Origin: F1-80-MAGs062 sp046345315
GTDB lineage: Bacteria; Planctomycetota; Planctomycetia; Planctomycetales; Planctomycetaceae
DNA: 64,000 nt
Direction of reading: 5' to 3'
Assembly: GCA_046345315.1 (NCBI GenBank)
Contig: JBKDKA010000048.1
Location: forward strand, 13,556-77,555
This document shows positions 44,346-52,728 of this stretch, piece by piece (the stretch's first letter is position 1; each line of letters opens with the position of its first letter). The notes under the pieces are model-generated. The model made no database searches. It saw only the letters and a program-made list of their open reading frames with translations, and was not told the origin of the DNA. Position numbers and translations under genes: made by a program.

Positions 44346-45845
44346 TCATTTCGTCAGCTGCGTGTCTGCGATGTGGATGGCCTTCAACATTGCTTTGGCT
44401 TTGTTCAGAGTTTCCTGATACTCAAGCTCGGGAACGCTGTCTGCAACTATCCCGGCACCTGCCTGAATCCAGATGTTTCCGTCCTTCATCACCAGCGTTC
44501 TGAGCGCGATGCAGGTATCCATGTTCCCTGTGAAGTCGATGTAGCCGACTGCACCTCCGTATGGTCCTCGTTTCTGTGGTTCCACGGAGTCGATGATTTC
44601 CATCGCACGAACTTTGGGTGCTCCGGAAACAGTGCCTGCCGGAAGTCCGGCTCGAAGAGCTTCGATCGCTGTCAGCCCGGGACGCAGCTTTCCGCTGACG
44701 TTGGACGTAATGTGCATCACATGGCTGTAGCGTTCGACGAGCATGACGTCAGAAAGCTCCACGCTGCCGAACTCGGCAACCCGCCCGACATCGTTGCGAG
44801 CCAGATCGATGAGCATCACGTGTTCTGCCCGCTCCTTGGGGTCTGACAGCAGCTCCTGCTCCAGTTCTCGATCTTCCTGCAGTGTGCGGCCACGCCGTCG
44901 CGTCCCGGCCAGAGGACGAATCGTCGTTTCTCCACCATCCACGCGGACCATGATCTCCGGTGAACTGCCCACCAGATCCACTTCGGGAGTTCGCAGCAGA
45001 AACATGAACGGGCTGGGATTGACCATCCGCAGCGATCGATAAACATCCAGCGGCTTCGAGCGACTGCGGTGAGCAAATCGCTGGCTGATCACTACCTGAA
45101 AGATATCACCGGCCCGAATGAACTCTCGACATGACTCGACGGCCTGATGAAATCCCTGCGGAGTGAAATTGGATTCCGGCAGCGTTGAAGGCTCCGTCTG
45201 AAGGTTGACATCCGACAACTGCAGCTGATTTTCGCTGCAGGCAAGCTTCTGACAGAGTGTATCCAGCCGATCTTCTGCGAGTCTTCTGGCCGTCACAAGG
45301 TCGTGCGTTTTAGTATCCGCCAGAGCGATGACGAACACAAACTTCCGCACGTGCTCAAAGACGACCATACTGTCGTAGAACGCAAAACACAGATCCGGCA
45401 GGTTCCGATCATCAGCGGGACAATTCGGAAGGTTTTCGGTGTACCGAATCACGTCGTATGCCGCGAATCCGACAGCGCCACCGGTAAACCGCGGAAGTCC
45501 CGGAACGTGTACAGAACTGTAGCCGGCCAGAAGCTGGTCCAGTTCCTTCAGCGGGTCTTCGCATTCCCTCTGGTCAACAGTCCGATCACGTTCACGAATG
45601 GTGATCTGCCGACCACGAGCCGTCAGTGAAAGAAACGGATCACTTCCCGCAAAACTGAAACGGCCAACGCGTTCCCCACCGACCACGCTCTCGAACAGAA
45701 ACGCCCAGTCGCCGGCTGCAATCCGGTGATAGGCTGAAACCGGAGTCAAGGTGTCTGCGGTGAGCTGACGGTAGACTGGTACAAAGCGAGCTTTCTCAGC
45801 AAAGCCTGCAAAATCTTCGGCTGATGGAAGTGAGGTTACCGACAT
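44346..45845 (-). CDS. trpE: Anthranilate synthase component I
   Basis: This 499-aa chorismate-binding enzyme matches TrpE in length. The N-terminal domain (about 30-170) includes 'FLFESVVGGERVGRFSFAGSDPFL', the region that binds feedback Trp. The catalytic domain carries 'MVNPSPFMFLLRTPEVDLVGSSPEIMVRV', 'PLAGTRRRGRT', 'EHVMLIDLARNDVGRVAEFGSV', 'AGTVSGAPKVRAMEIID' and 'GAVGYIDFTGNMDTCIALRT'. It converts chorismate plus ammonia to anthranilate, with a glutaminase partner (TrpG) that is not adjacent here. The related PabB is possible, but the 'SGAPKVRAME' and overall length favour TrpE. It stands alone on the minus strand, with no trp genes nearby and no leader peptide seen. Confidence 0.9.
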   Translation of the reverse strand: MSVTSLPSAEDFAGFAEKARFVPVYRQLTADTLTPVSAYHRIAAGDWAFLFESVVGGERVGRFSFAGSDPFLSLTARGRQITIRERDRTVDQRECEDPLKELDQLLAGYSSVHVPGLPRFTGGAVGFAAYDVIRYTENLPNCPADDRNLPDLCFAFYDSMVVFEHVRKFVFVIALADTKTHDLVTARRLAEDRLDTLCQKLACSENQLQLSDVNLQTEPSTLPESNFTPQGFHQAVESCREFIRAGDIFQVVISQRFAHRSRSKPLDVYRSLRMVNPSPFMFLLRTPEVDLVGSSPEIMVRVDGGETTIRPLAGTRRRGRTLQEDRELEQELLSDPKERAEHVMLIDLARNDVGRVAEFGSVELSDVMLVERYSHVMHITSNVSGKLRPGLTAIEALRAGLPAGTVSGAPKVRAMEIIDSVEPQKRGPYGGAVGYIDFTGNMDTCIALRTLVMKDGNIWIQAGAGIVADSVPELEYQETLNKAKAMLKAIHIADTQLTK

Positions 45846-46035
45846 AAGGTCCGCATTCCGAATCTGTCGTGAGTTCTCTGAGCACGAATGATGCCGTCTG
45901 CTGCGTCCATGCCCGTCTCCGCTGCAATTGCCCCGCAGTGTAAAACGGAATCAGTCACCGGGCACAACAGAAGCCGATCCGTGGCCGTTGATTTTGGTAA
46001 ATTTCTGCTGAACTGAAACTGGGCCGAACACCGAC

Positions 46036-46506
46036 TCATTCGGTGCCGTCTTCAAGCAGGCTCAGAATCTGAACTGATTCCGTGATCTGCTCCAGAATCG
46101 GACGAATCTCCTGCAGTTCATGATCCGTGCCCTGCCACCATATGAGCAGCGTCATGTCGGAAGATCGGACACTGCTCAGCGACGCCGTGTTCAGCAGTTC
46201 GAGGCAGGAAAACTCCAGATCCCTCGCATACGCGGGCATCTCTGAGATTCTGATCTGCGATGGCGATTCATCAAGTTCGTCGTATTCTTCCCGAAACGCT
46301 TCGATGCACGATCTGACCACATCGGGCGGAGATGGGCATCCTGGCAGAATTCGCAGAGTCCAGAAGCAGGTTCCGTCCGATGTGACCGTAATGACGATAT
46401 CGCCGTCGGCATCCGTTTCCTCTGTAATCTCCCAGATATCGGGATAGAGAAACCGAATACCATGAGCCTCATAGGGGGTCAGGCAATCGGATACGTCCAG
46501 CGTCAT
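46036..46506 (-). CDS. Small acidic protein of unknown function
   Basis: This 156-aa acidic protein starts at ATG 46506; a TTG at 46512 is a weaker choice. The pattern is a mixed alpha/beta fold: strand-like 'GIRFLYPDIWEITEETDADGD', central 'FWTLRILPGCPSPPDVVRSCIEAF', and a C-terminal helix after 'LIWWQGTD'. It resembles cytoplasmic single-domain proteins with a Mog1/PsbP-like fold in phrases such as 'FLYPDIWEIT', but this is a weak impression. It lies after the rplX terminator hairpin, 100 nt downstream of rplX, and is followed by trpE 190 nt further on the same strand. Confidence 0.65.
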   Translation of the reverse strand: MTLDVSDCLTPYEAHGIRFLYPDIWEITEETDADGDIVITVTSDGTCFWTLRILPGCPSPPDVVRSCIEAFREEYDELDESPSQIRISEMPAYARDLEFSCLELLNTASLSSVRSSDMTLLIWWQGTDHELQEIRPILEQITESVQILSLLEDGTE

Positions 46507-46534
46507 CAACAAAGTCCTGATGTCTCAATGAGAA

Positions 46535-46561
46535 AAGGGACATTGAATACCAATGTCCCTT
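46535..46561 (-). terminator. Intrinsic terminator for rplX
   Basis: AAGGGACATTG and CAATGTCCCTT form a perfect 11-bp stem with a 5-nt loop. On the minus strand, the direction of rplX, it is followed by TTTCTC. It lies 45 nt past the rplX stop and just upstream of the next gene's start. Confidence 0.85.
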
Positions 46562-46606
46562 CCGTTCAGATGATTTCAGATCGCGCCGTGCCGAAGCAGC
46601 TTCCGA

Positions 46607-46948
46607 TCAGACTTTCTTCTTCGCTGGTGCGATGTCCCGCATTTTCGCACCACTGACCTTGGCAAAAAGTTCCTTTGTGCCGTCTGCAGCGAAACGCACG
46701 CCGACACGGGTCGGTTTTCCGGTCTGCGGACAGATGAGCATCACGTTGGATGCGTCAATCTTCAGTTCCGTGTGCAGCCGACCGCCCTGAGGACTCTTTG
46801 GGTGACCGCGACGAACATGCTTGTAGACTCGGTTTACACCTTCTACTACAAGCTGTTTATTTTTGCGGTCTACGGAAAGTACCTTGCCGCGAGTCTTCGC
46901 GTCGTCTCCACAGATCACTTCTACGAGATCACCCTTGCGGATGTGCAT
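46607..46948 (-). CDS. rplX: 50S ribosomal protein L24
   Basis: This 113-aa protein has the KOW motif at the start ('MHIRKGDLVEVICGDDAKTRGKVLSVDRKNKQLVVEGVN', shown here in pieces: 'KGDLVEVICG', 'GKVLSVDRKN') and the L24 tail 'HPKSPQGG' and 'GKPTRVGVRF'. It binds 23S rRNA early in 50S assembly. In most bacteria rplX lies in the spc operon between rplN and rplE; here it stands alone between bioD and a small acidic protein, with its own terminator hairpin. The usual C-x-x-C of zinc-type L24 ('CPKCGKPTRVG') is reduced to one Cys in 'ICPQTGKPTRVG'. This may be the only copy or a second one; the window cannot tell. Confidence 0.93.
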   Translation of the reverse strand: MHIRKGDLVEVICGDDAKTRGKVLSVDRKNKQLVVEGVNRVYKHVRRGHPKSPQGGRLHTELKIDASNVMLICPQTGKPTRVGVRFAADGTKELFAKVSGAKMRDIAPAKKKV

Positions 46949-47090
46949 TGTCCCAGAACTCCCGATTCCTCACACCAGACTGCGGCGATCAATCGCCGAA
47001 TTTTCCGAAGCGGGGCAGAATGACAAGTTTTCAACGCAAAATCAAGTCCTCGATGCAGAATCCCCGATTCTGACCCATTCCCGGAATCAC

Positions 47091-47768
47091 TCAACAGCCC
47101 CATTCCATCGTTTCTGCCTGCTGATTTAGCGGTTTCAGAACATTCTCACGATAAAGGCAGCGAAAAAACGGCAGACTACCAATCCATTGTGACAGCAGAT
47201 TCGGGTTGGTGGCCGCAGAGTAATCATCAGGGCTAACGTCGTTCAGCACCACCGCCCTGACCAAAAGTCCCCGCCGCGCCGCCACTTCCAATGAAAGCAG
47301 TGTATGATTGATCAGTCCAAGGCGATTCGCGACGACGAGCACCAGCGGCGTATTCCACGTCGATGCGAGATCAGCGACGGTGAGACGATCTGACATCGGG
47401 CAGAGCAGCCCCCCAGCTCCTTCCACAACAACCAGATCGGCTTTTCCCTGCCATCGGTCAAGCCCGCTGATCAGAAGCTGCTCGTCCACAGCTCGCCCTT
47501 CCTGAACTGCTGCCAGCGGCGGGGCCAGTGGAGCATGAAAACGCTGCGGGCACACAAGATCCGGATCGCCGGAATGGTCGCAGGCCGCAGCAAGCGAATC
47601 CACGTCGGCCCAGTGAGGCATCCCCTCAGCAGAAAATTCGGCGCCGCTGCAGGCAGGTTTGTAGGCACCGATCCGCAGGCCTTCGGAGATCAGCTGTCTA
47701 ATCAGAATGCAGCTGATCCAGGTTTTGCCAACCCCGGTGTCAGTCCCCGTAACGAGAAGTGTTTTCAT
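47091..47768 (-). CDS. bioD: Dethiobiotin synthetase BioD
   Basis: This 225-aa protein has the P-loop 'GTDTGVGKTWIS' at residues 8-19, 'KPACSG' (substrate-binding Lys and Ser/Gly) near 37, 'VVVEGAGGLLCPM' near 112-125 and 'VANRLGLINHTLLSLE' near 150. It closes the ureido ring of dethiobiotin from DAPA, CO2 and ATP in the biotin pathway. No bioA, bioB or bioF gene is adjacent. It precedes rplX by 142 nt on the same strand, but the functions are unrelated. The ATG is clear and length is normal. Confidence 0.92.
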   Translation of the reverse strand: MKTLLVTGTDTGVGKTWISCILIRQLISEGLRIGAYKPACSGAEFSAEGMPHWADVDSLAAACDHSGDPDLVCPQRFHAPLAPPLAAVQEGRAVDEQLLISGLDRWQGKADLVVVEGAGGLLCPMSDRLTVADLASTWNTPLVLVVANRLGLINHTLLSLEVAARRGLLVRAVVLNDVSPDDYSAATNPNLLSQWIGSLPFFRCLYRENVLKPLNQQAETMEWGC

Positions 47769-47832
47769 GAAATGCTGCTGATGCCGGTGATCAACCTGGA
47801 ATGGAAACGTGTAACGGAAGCTGGCCGGAGTT

Positions 47833-49995
47833 TCAGATCCGACAGGTCGACGGACGATTGACGCAGACGTTGAGCTTTTCGACGACGCTCTGAACGACAG
47901 CCAGCGAGTAGCGTCCGGGAATCAGATCGACTCGAGTCGCATGAATGGCGTGATTCTGCTCGTCGTAAAACTCCCCGGTGCTTTTCAGAGAACGCCGCAC
48001 CGTCTGAAAATCCGCCAGAAGATCCGTCATGGCGTGGCCTTCTGTTTCGCGAATTCGGCCTGAACTTCTGGAGAGATGCAGAATGACGGTGCAGTCGTTG
48101 TCGAGAATCACCAGTTCGGCGGTGGACTTCAGCTTCTGCTGCATTTCCGTTTCAATCAGGCGATCCAGCGATGCCTCGATCCGAACAAACCCGAAGAGCT
48201 CTTCGGTAGCGGGATCAAACACCGGGACACCGGCAGAAAGAACACTGGTCGGTGCCTTTCCGGGGACACCGGAGTTCTTCGATGTGCTCTTCGTGGTGCA
48301 TTCAGCAGCGAGCGACAGATGGACTTCTTCAGGATTCAGGTCCAGTGCAGTTTTCATGCATGGTGTCAGGGATCCGGATGCCAGTCGACTCGCCGGTATC
48401 GAGCGTACGCTGGCATAATCAGTGCTGTGCCGTTCCGCTCGAACCAGTTCCTTCCACTTCTCGTCGGTTACCTGACAGAATGAGACCGAGGCGAAGTCAC
48501 AGTTTGCCCGAAGCAGTCCCTGAAAGATCTGAGACAGGCGGTCTCGCCATGCCTGAAGTTCCGAATCGGATGAGCTCCGCAATGCTTCAATGACCTCGTC
48601 GATGGCCGGAAGACTTGCCATGAAACGAACGTTTCTTTCGAGATCTCGCACGGATGTCTGCAGCGATGTCCGAAGTTCACGCCCTTCACTTCGAGCATTG
48701 TCATAAAGTTGTCGATGTTCACTTCGGCCAGCCATCCATCGCTGAACAGCATCGGCAAGTTCCACGGCTGTCTGGTAGCGAGAATGAGGCTGACGTTCCA
48801 TCGCGCGAAGACAGATCATTTCCAGCCCCGACGGCAGATTCGGACGGATGCTTCGCGGCGATGGTGAAGGATTGTCGGAGATGATTCGAAGAAGTTCCTG
48901 AATCTTCACCGGCACTCCATCGCGAACGCTGCTGGCCTGATGGGGAGCCGCCCCGGTCAGCATCGCAAACAGAATGGCTCCCAGACCATAGACGTCTGTT
49001 CGTTCATCGATGCTGTCGAGATCACCTGCGGCCTGTTCCGGGGCCATGTAGAGCGGCGTGCCGATGACTTCACCGGCGAGCGTCGTGCCAAATGCCGAAT
49101 TCCCTGCAATTGAACTTCCGACGGGGCCGCCCGGAACTTCCACTTCGGTGGACATCCTCGCAAGTCCCCAGTCAAGTACGATCACCTGACCAAAGTTGTC
49201 CAGCGCGACGTTCTCCGGCTTCAGGTCTCGATGCACGACACCGCGGGAATGAGCATAAGCGATCGCCTGGCAGACAGAGATGAACGCCGTCAGCAGAAGA
49301 TGCTGATCCATGGATACATCTTTTCCGGCATCCAGACGTTCATGATAGTCCCGAATGGCGTGAACCAGTGTTCGCTTGCCGACAAATCTCATCGCGTAAA
49401 ACGGCTGGCCTGTCTGACCATCGGTTCCGAACTGATACAGCGGAACCACGCTCGGATGTTCCAGATGCCCGGTGATCTGAGCTTCACGATGGAATCGCTG
49501 CCAGGCTCTTGGATTCTCCGCAGCTTCAGCGTTCATTTCCTTGATCGCGACCATTCGATTCAGATTCTGATCGACGGCCAGCCAGACTGATCCCAGACCA
49601 CCTTCACCCAGCTGTCGGATGAATCGGAACTCCGACGACATGCGACGACTGGAGACCCCCGGTTCCGTGGGCACTGGAAAAGTGCTGAGATTCAGCCCGG
49701 CCGTTTCGAGCAGGGAGGAACCGGCATGGCTACGTGAAAACTGCACCCTCGCAACGGACCTTTTCAGACGATCGCGAGCCTCCGGTGACAATCCCTGACC
49801 AGTGGATTCATCGCCGATATTCGTGCGCTGCGCCATATCTGCGGTGGAATTCTGAATGAGTCCGGACAGACCGGCATAAGCCTGAAGATTGCTGCTCTTT
49901 CGCAGCGCAGCTTCCATTGAATCTTTCTGTTCCCGGTTCAGCGATCCGGAGAGCGATCTGGAAACCAGTTCGGAATATTCACGATCAGATGCCAT
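47833..49995 (-). CDS. Ser/Thr protein kinase with C-terminal sensor-like region (pair 2)
   Basis: This 720-aa protein has an N-terminal helical region of about 120 residues, then a Hanks-type kinase at about 123-430: 'LGEGGLGSVW' at 129, Lys142 in 'VAIKEM', 'HRDLKPEN' at 245, DWG (for DFG) at 265, 'GTPLYMAPEQ' and 'DVYGLGAILF'. A coiled-coil segment (about 435-480) leads to a C-terminal region with 'FGFVRIEASLDRLIE' and 'AELVILDNDCTVILHL', which resembles Cache or PAS-like sensor folds. No TM helix is visible, so the sensor is probably cytoplasmic. The start overlaps the stop of the ECF sigma gene by 11 nt, which strongly suggests translational coupling and a sigma-kinase regulatory unit. 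Confidence 0.88.
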   Translation of the reverse strand: MASDREYSELVSRSLSGSLNREQKDSMEAALRKSSNLQAYAGLSGLIQNSTADMAQRTNIGDESTGQGLSPEARDRLKRSVARVQFSRSHAGSSLLETAGLNLSTFPVPTEPGVSSRRMSSEFRFIRQLGEGGLGSVWLAVDQNLNRMVAIKEMNAEAAENPRAWQRFHREAQITGHLEHPSVVPLYQFGTDGQTGQPFYAMRFVGKRTLVHAIRDYHERLDAGKDVSMDQHLLLTAFISVCQAIAYAHSRGVVHRDLKPENVALDNFGQVIVLDWGLARMSTEVEVPGGPVGSSIAGNSAFGTTLAGEVIGTPLYMAPEQAAGDLDSIDERTDVYGLGAILFAMLTGAAPHQASSVRDGVPVKIQELLRIISDNPSPSPRSIRPNLPSGLEMICLRAMERQPHSRYQTAVELADAVQRWMAGRSEHRQLYDNARSEGRELRTSLQTSVRDLERNVRFMASLPAIDEVIEALRSSSDSELQAWRDRLSQIFQGLLRANCDFASVSFCQVTDEKWKELVRAERHSTDYASVRSIPASRLASGSLTPCMKTALDLNPEEVHLSLAAECTTKSTSKNSGVPGKAPTSVLSAGVPVFDPATEELFGFVRIEASLDRLIETEMQQKLKSTAELVILDNDCTVILHLSRSSGRIRETEGHAMTDLLADFQTVRRSLKSTGEFYDEQNHAIHATRVDLIPGRYSLAVVQSVVEKLNVCVNRPSTCRI

Positions 49996-50740
49996 TCTTG
50001 AATGTCCCTTTTTCTGCGCCCGTTCGGCGACTGCCCCCGCCCGTCATCCCGGTGACACTGTCAAACCACCGAGCAGAGACGCATTTTGCAAGTGCCAGCC
50101 GAGCACGATGCAGGCGAACCCAGAAGTTGGATGGTGAAATGTCCAGCTCCCGACAGATCTGCTCGGAATCCATTTCTTCCATGACACTCAGAACAAAAAC
50201 ATCAGCCTGACCGTCCGGAAGCGTATTCAGGCAGCCTTTGACAACGTCCCACAGTTCACGAGACTCAACGCTCTTCTCGGGGAGGGAAAACGCAGGAAGG
50301 TCGGTTTTCCACTGGCCACGGGCATCAAAGTCATCACTCTTCTGGTTCTCGTCCGCTGTTCTGAAACGATCGCGATCGAATCGAGCTCGTTTACGCACGT
50401 AGTCGACCAGCTTCCGCTTCAGGATCCCCAGCAACCAGGCTCGTTCCTCACCTTTGCCATGATACCGATCCAGAAAACGAATCCCCGCAAGGAAAGTGTC
50501 CTGAACAACTTCTTCCGCCGCACCGGCATCCCGAAGTCGCAGGTTCGCGTATCGAAAAAGATAGTCACCGTGTGCGTCGACCCAGGTGGACGGATCAAGC
50601 ACAACCGGCTCCGGTCGTGGATCAGCTTCGGGCTGCGAAACGGGTTCTTTGGCTGAGTTTTCCAACACAGGTTCGGTCTCCAGCGGAGGTCGTCTCAGCC
50701 TGCTGCCCCGGAGCGATTCTCCGAGGTCGGCAACTTTCAT
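49985..50740 (-). CDS. ECF-type RNA polymerase sigma factor (pair 2)
   Basis: This 251-aa protein has an acidic/Pro-rich N-terminal extension of about 60 residues. Region 2 follows ('HGDYLFRYANLRLRDAGAAEEVVQDTF' and 'ERAWLLGILKRKLVDYVRKRARF'). A longer linker leads to region 4 ('LPDGQADVFVLSVMEEMDSEQICRELDISPSNFWVRLHRARLALAKCV'). I use ATG 50740; a TTG at 50761 is less likely. The gene overlaps the kinase start (49995) by 11 nt. The C-terminal 30 residues after region 4 are Gly/Ser/Lys-rich. Such kinase-linked ECF factors are common in planctomycetes; activation by phosphorylation is an inference. Confidence 0.88.
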   Translation of the reverse strand: MKVADLGESLRGSRLRRPPLETEPVLENSAKEPVSQPEADPRPEPVVLDPSTWVDAHGDYLFRYANLRLRDAGAAEEVVQDTFLAGIRFLDRYHGKGEERAWLLGILKRKLVDYVRKRARFDRDRFRTADENQKSDDFDARGQWKTDLPAFSLPEKSVESRELWDVVKGCLNTLPDGQADVFVLSVMEEMDSEQICRELDISPSNFWVRLHRARLALAKCVSARWFDSVTGMTGGGSRRTGAEKGTFKNGI

Positions 50741-50977
50741 TCTTCCTTTCGGTGAATGCAATCCCGACTGTGACGACTTTCTCTGCGTCCCGGAATTCTA
50801 ACGCTGCGCCAAACTCCCTCGCCACAGGACGCTCCCATTTCAGATTTCCTTTCAGGAAGTCCGTGCCGAATCGACAAATTCACTGAAATGTCTGATCCTG
50901 ATGCCTGTACAGCTTGATGTGCCCGGCAGTTCATGATCGAACGAAATGTCGGATTCCGGCTTCAGCGCCAGAGGTGA

Positions 50978-51064
50978 TTTCAAGACCGGGACTGGCTCAC
51001 GACGGACGCGAAGTTTCCCGCGAATTCCGTCGCTGCAGCGGGGCCTGCCTGTTCCGGTTCTGGA
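50978..51064. repeat. Hairpin repeat family B, copy 4 (degraded)
   Basis: TTTCAAGACCGGGACTGGCT at the left and GGCCTGCCTGTTCCGGTTCT plus GGAA at the right keep the family layout with several changes. The arms still pair partly (TTTCAAGACCGG with CCGGTTCTGGAA). Confidence 0.75.
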
Positions 51065-51075
51065 ATGCAACCTGC

Positions 51076-51166
51076 TGCTCTGTCGAAGATCAATTGATGT
51101 GTGCCACGGGCTACGCCAGTGTGCCAGTGTTTTCCAACCAACAGCACTGACATAGCCAGTGGCACA
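51076..51166. repeat. Hairpin repeat family C, copy 3
   Basis: TGCCACGGGCTACGCCAGTG and CACTGACATAGCCAGTGGCA form the arms, with the shared flank TGCTCTGTCGAAGATCAATT upstream. Together with copy 4 of family B it fills much of the gap 50741-51211 between the sigma gene and the amidohydrolase; no gene is seen there. Confidence 0.85.
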
Positions 51167-51211
51167 CCAGAACCACTTTTTGCCTTCCATCATTTCATGA
51201 CTGAAAATGCA

Positions 51212-52624
51212 CTACAGCTTCGGAACCCGCACCAGCAATTCGGCGGGACGGCAGACTTTTCCGCTTCGAACAACGATTTCGACAGCTCTTGTATTTCGAA
51301 TATCGTCCAGCGGATTCGCGGTCAGAATTACCAGGTCGGCGAGCTTTCCCGGCTCGATCCCACCCAGATGTCGCTCCTGCCGAAGCACGGTCGCATTATT
51401 CTTTGTGGCCGCCTGTAGTACCTTCGCAGGAGGCAGTCCGGATGCGACCAGAAGTTCCAGCTCCGTGTGCATGGAGTATCCAGGCGTCACATACGGCTCC
51501 GGGGCATCCGTCCCCACAAGTAAAGGAACTCCGGCGCGGTAAAGTTTTCCGGTCAGTTCCTGAAACTTCGAGAACTCCCGCCGACGCTGTTCTTCCGTGC
51601 CGCCCTGAGGACATCCAGCCCGCAGCAGGTACTTCGGCCAGAATTCCCTCAGCCGAGCTGGTACGAGCCGATGATCGTCGTGGTTCTGAATCTCCGGAAG
51701 ATCGCTGAGCAGTATCATGTTGCGAAACACGATCAGAGTCGGATCGACCCAGGTCTGACGACGAGACAGCTCGGCAACAAGTTCTTCACAGAGCGGATTC
51801 TGCAGGTCGACATAACCACGATGCCCAGGTGTCTTCGTGACTTCGGGAGGAATGATGAAATTGAAGACAGACCAGATATGTTCAAGCCCGTCGATCCCAT
51901 CGGCAACGGCTTCCTGTGCAGGATACGCTCCAAGGTGTGCCGTGACGAAAAGGCCACGTCGATGACTCTCGTCAATGATTGCTCTTCCGACGTCACGGCC
52001 TGTACGCGCATAAATCTTCACCGTTGTCACTTTCCATCGTTCCAGCTCGTCAAATAATGCAGGAACAGAAGCCGGATCGGTGACTGCTCTGCCTACGTCT
52101 CGATGAATGGGCGGATCAGCATCCAGAAGCGGACTGCAGGTAAAGACTCGAGGACAGAAGTCCGCGTGCGATTCCGCGTACTGCGACACCAGCGTCGCGG
52201 CAACCACCTCATCACCGGTACTTCGCACAGATGTGACACCGGCCGCAAGATACAGAGGCAGAACTTCGACACCCGTCACCTGAGCAAAGTCCAGCACATG
52301 AACGAGGTGCACATGGGCATCAATCAGGCCGGGAATGACGTACTTTCCAGTACCATCAATCCGAGTCGCCTCAGCAGGTACGGCGACCGCGGCAGCGACA
52401 GAGTCCGCTGAATGAATCCGATCACCATGAACCACAATGGTTCGCCCGGAAACCATTTCTGCTCGGGACGAATCAAAAAACGAACAGTTCTCGATGACCA
52501 GCCATTCTTCGCCACCGACAGCGCGGATCTGATGCAGCAGCATCATGATCCCAACACCGATCATCCGCGTGATGATCCGACCGAATCGCTCGTCCAGCCA
52601 CTGGCTTACGGATTTCAGCTTCAT
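51212..52624 (-). CDS. Amidohydrolase family protein, membrane-anchored or secreted
   Basis: This 470-aa protein has an N-terminal hydrophobic segment ('IITRMIGVGIMMLLHQI') and the metal sites of the amidohydrolase superfamily: 'GLIDAHVHLV' (HxH, near 100), Lys in 'TVKIYARTGRD', His in 'FVTAHLGAYP', His in 'GLEHIWSVF' and the final Asp in 'LVGTDAPEPYV'. The C-terminus returns to the small beta domain ('GGIEPGKLADLVILTANPLDD'). This matches imidazolonepropionase-like or prolidase-like amidohydrolases common in planctomycetes. The hydrolysed substrate is unknown. The N-terminal segment suggests location outside the cytoplasm. It is followed on the same strand by nothing close; the DapA-like gene is upstream by 104 nt and may be co-transcribed. 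Confidence 0.88.
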   Translation of the reverse strand: MKLKSVSQWLDERFGRIITRMIGVGIMMLLHQIRAVGGEEWLVIENCSFFDSSRAEMVSGRTIVVHGDRIHSADSVAAAVAVPAEATRIDGTGKYVIPGLIDAHVHLVHVLDFAQVTGVEVLPLYLAAGVTSVRSTGDEVVAATLVSQYAESHADFCPRVFTCSPLLDADPPIHRDVGRAVTDPASVPALFDELERWKVTTVKIYARTGRDVGRAIIDESHRRGLFVTAHLGAYPAQEAVADGIDGLEHIWSVFNFIIPPEVTKTPGHRGYVDLQNPLCEELVAELSRRQTWVDPTLIVFRNMILLSDLPEIQNHDDHRLVPARLREFWPKYLLRAGCPQGGTEEQRRREFSKFQELTGKLYRAGVPLLVGTDAPEPYVTPGYSMHTELELLVASGLPPAKVLQAATKNNATVLRQERHLGGIEPGKLADLVILTANPLDDIRNTRAVEIVVRSGKVCRPAELLVRVPKL

Positions 52625-52728
52625 GAGCGTTTCTCCGCTGATCGGTTGAGGCCGTATTTGCCATACTCTCGTGAGCTCAGTCTGAGGATGTTCGTCGCTC
52701 GGCTCATGATGCCGAGGTGACCGGACTT

